Shown here piece after piece: positions 13,668 to 14,327 of a DNA stretch of 14,327 nt. The stretch is from CAVOBC01 sp963693635 (GTDB lineage: Bacteria > Pseudomonadota > Gammaproteobacteria > Pseudomonadales > Azotimanducaceae). The DNA lies in assembly GCA_963693635.1 (NCBI GenBank), contig CAVOBC010000093.1, positions 1-14,327 of the forward strand. The letters run 5' to 3'. Below the pieces are notes generated by a model. That model had not been told where the DNA came from, searched no databases, and worked only from the letters and a program-made list of their open reading frames with translations. Each line of letters opens with the position of its first letter. Positions within the stretch are counted from its first letter, which is position 1. The position numbers and the translations under genes are program-made.

Positions 13668-14287
13668 GGCAACGCCACCCTGCCGGTCGCCCCGCCCTCA
13701 ACGAGCGTCTCCAATAGCCTTCGGCTCGCCGCCACATCAAGCCTGACAAGTTGGTGAGCACTCGCAAACTCGACCCACGGGCAGACAACCTTGGCATGAC
13801 GTCCGCCCTCGGTATGCACTTCTTCGGTGGTCACAAGCAGTCTCGTCTCCCGTCGGCGCAGGGCCGCGCCAGGCTTCAGCCGGTCGCCCTCAATCACACG
13901 CGGCTTGTAGGCGCCCAGCCGCAAGGTGCCCTTGTCCAACTTGCGCAGCAAGGACCGGCAGTGCGGCGGCAGATCTTTGATCTGCCATGGCGCGCGGGCA
14001 CTGCCAATCGTAAAGACCGGCTCACAGTAGCGTGCATGCAACCACGTCACCTTGCCGTTCAACAGTCGAACACGGGCGGGTTCATCGCGCTGCTCGCCCA
14101 GCGCCTCAAGCACCCTATACATCAGATTGCCGAGCGGATGGCCCCACCAGGAGCCAGAAACCGGTGCGCCCGCTATGCTCGCGGTAATGCCCGGGAACTC
14201 CGCACCGCTCTCAAGCATGACGCCGCGCCCAGTCTGCTCTGCGAGCATGTCTGCAGCAACACGGTCTGTTTCAGATGGGCGAGTCAT
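13658..14287 (-). CDS. Uncharacterised conserved-looking protein (209 aa)
   Basis: I cannot assign a function. The protein is soluble, with no signal peptide or membrane segment. Distinct blocks: an N-terminal region rich in small residues (FPGITASIAGAPVSGSWWG, about 27-45), then HPLGNLMYRVLEAL, then RVRLLNGKVTWLHARYCEPV and FTIGSARAPWQIKDLPP. A basic middle (SLLRKLDKGTLRLGAYKPR) is followed by a C-terminal LLVTTEEVHTEGGRHAKVVCPWVEFA and a leucine/arginine-rich end. The WWGHP / NGKVTW / AxxPWQ pattern resembles an uncharacterised family I remember only vaguely. The start is ATG at 14287, 40 bp from the window edge, with no obvious Shine-Dalgarno sequence. Its 3' end overlaps the CPXCG gene by 4 or 10 bases, so the two probably act in the same process. 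Confidence 0.75.
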   Translation of the reverse strand: MTRPSETDRVAADMLAEQTGRGVMLESGAEFPGITASIAGAPVSGSWWGHPLGNLMYRVLEALGEQRDEPARVRLLNGKVTWLHARYCEPVFTIGSARAPWQIKDLPPHCRSLLRKLDKGTLRLGAYKPRVIEGDRLKPGAALRRRETRLLVTTEEVHTEGGRHAKVVCPWVEFASAHQLVRLDVAASRRLLETLVEGGATGRVALPWT

Positions 14288-14327
14288 GTCAGATACGGTC
14301 AGTCTAGAAAGGCGTGCCGGGCCAACA

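Overview
This window carries a conserved chromosomal housekeeping cluster from a GC-rich gammaproteobacterium. The order hflK-hflX-hfq-miaA-mutL-amiB-tsaE-nnr on the minus strand, flanked by queG, orn, a RhdA-type rhodanese and psd, matches the neighbourhood I know from Pseudomonas and, in part, Escherichia. An amidase with a C-terminal LysM domain, a MutL with an endonuclease motif and a RhdA-type sulfurtransferase all point away from Enterobacterales. I cannot name the genus. I saw no insertion sequence, phage gene, CRISPR array, tRNA or rRNA.

Layout. Positions 1-9494 (minus strand): the N-terminal part of hflK (cut by the left edge), hflX, hfq, miaA, mutL, amiB, tsaE and the bifunctional nnr gene. 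They read in the order nnr to hflK. Gaps range from 1 bp (nnr/tsaE) to 244 bp (mutL/miaA). Positions 9657-10775 (plus): queG, divergent from nnr. Positions 10926-11480 (minus): orn, convergent with queG. Positions 11747-13434 (plus): rhdA then psd. Positions 13467-14287 (minus): an uncharacterised 209-residue protein whose end overlaps a small CPXCG zinc-ribbon protein; these two converge on psd.

Functional themes. Three genes modify tRNA anticodon loops: miaA (i6A37), tsaE (t6A37) and queG (queuosine 34). Hfq, Orn and HflX act on RNA turnover, riboregulation and ribosome rescue. AmiB and HflK act at the envelope, Psd makes phosphatidylethanolamine, MutL repairs mismatches, and Nnr repairs damaged NAD(P)H.

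Most novel material. I found no new multi-gene system such as a defence island or biosynthetic cluster. The strongest unusual signal is the miaA leader. A perfect 8-bp inverted repeat separates a strong Shine-Dalgarno sequence from the start codon. Folding would shorten the effective spacing from 33 to 8 nt, which looks like a structure-dependent ribosome binding site. Just upstream of it is a degenerate 15-bp tandem repeat that places several exact TTGACA hexamers in register on the coding strand. Other points: Hfq has substitutions at two proximal-site RNA-contact positions, HflX has an enlarged glycine-rich loop, and queG has a purine-poor leader with its own 15-bp repeat and no Shine-Dalgarno sequence.
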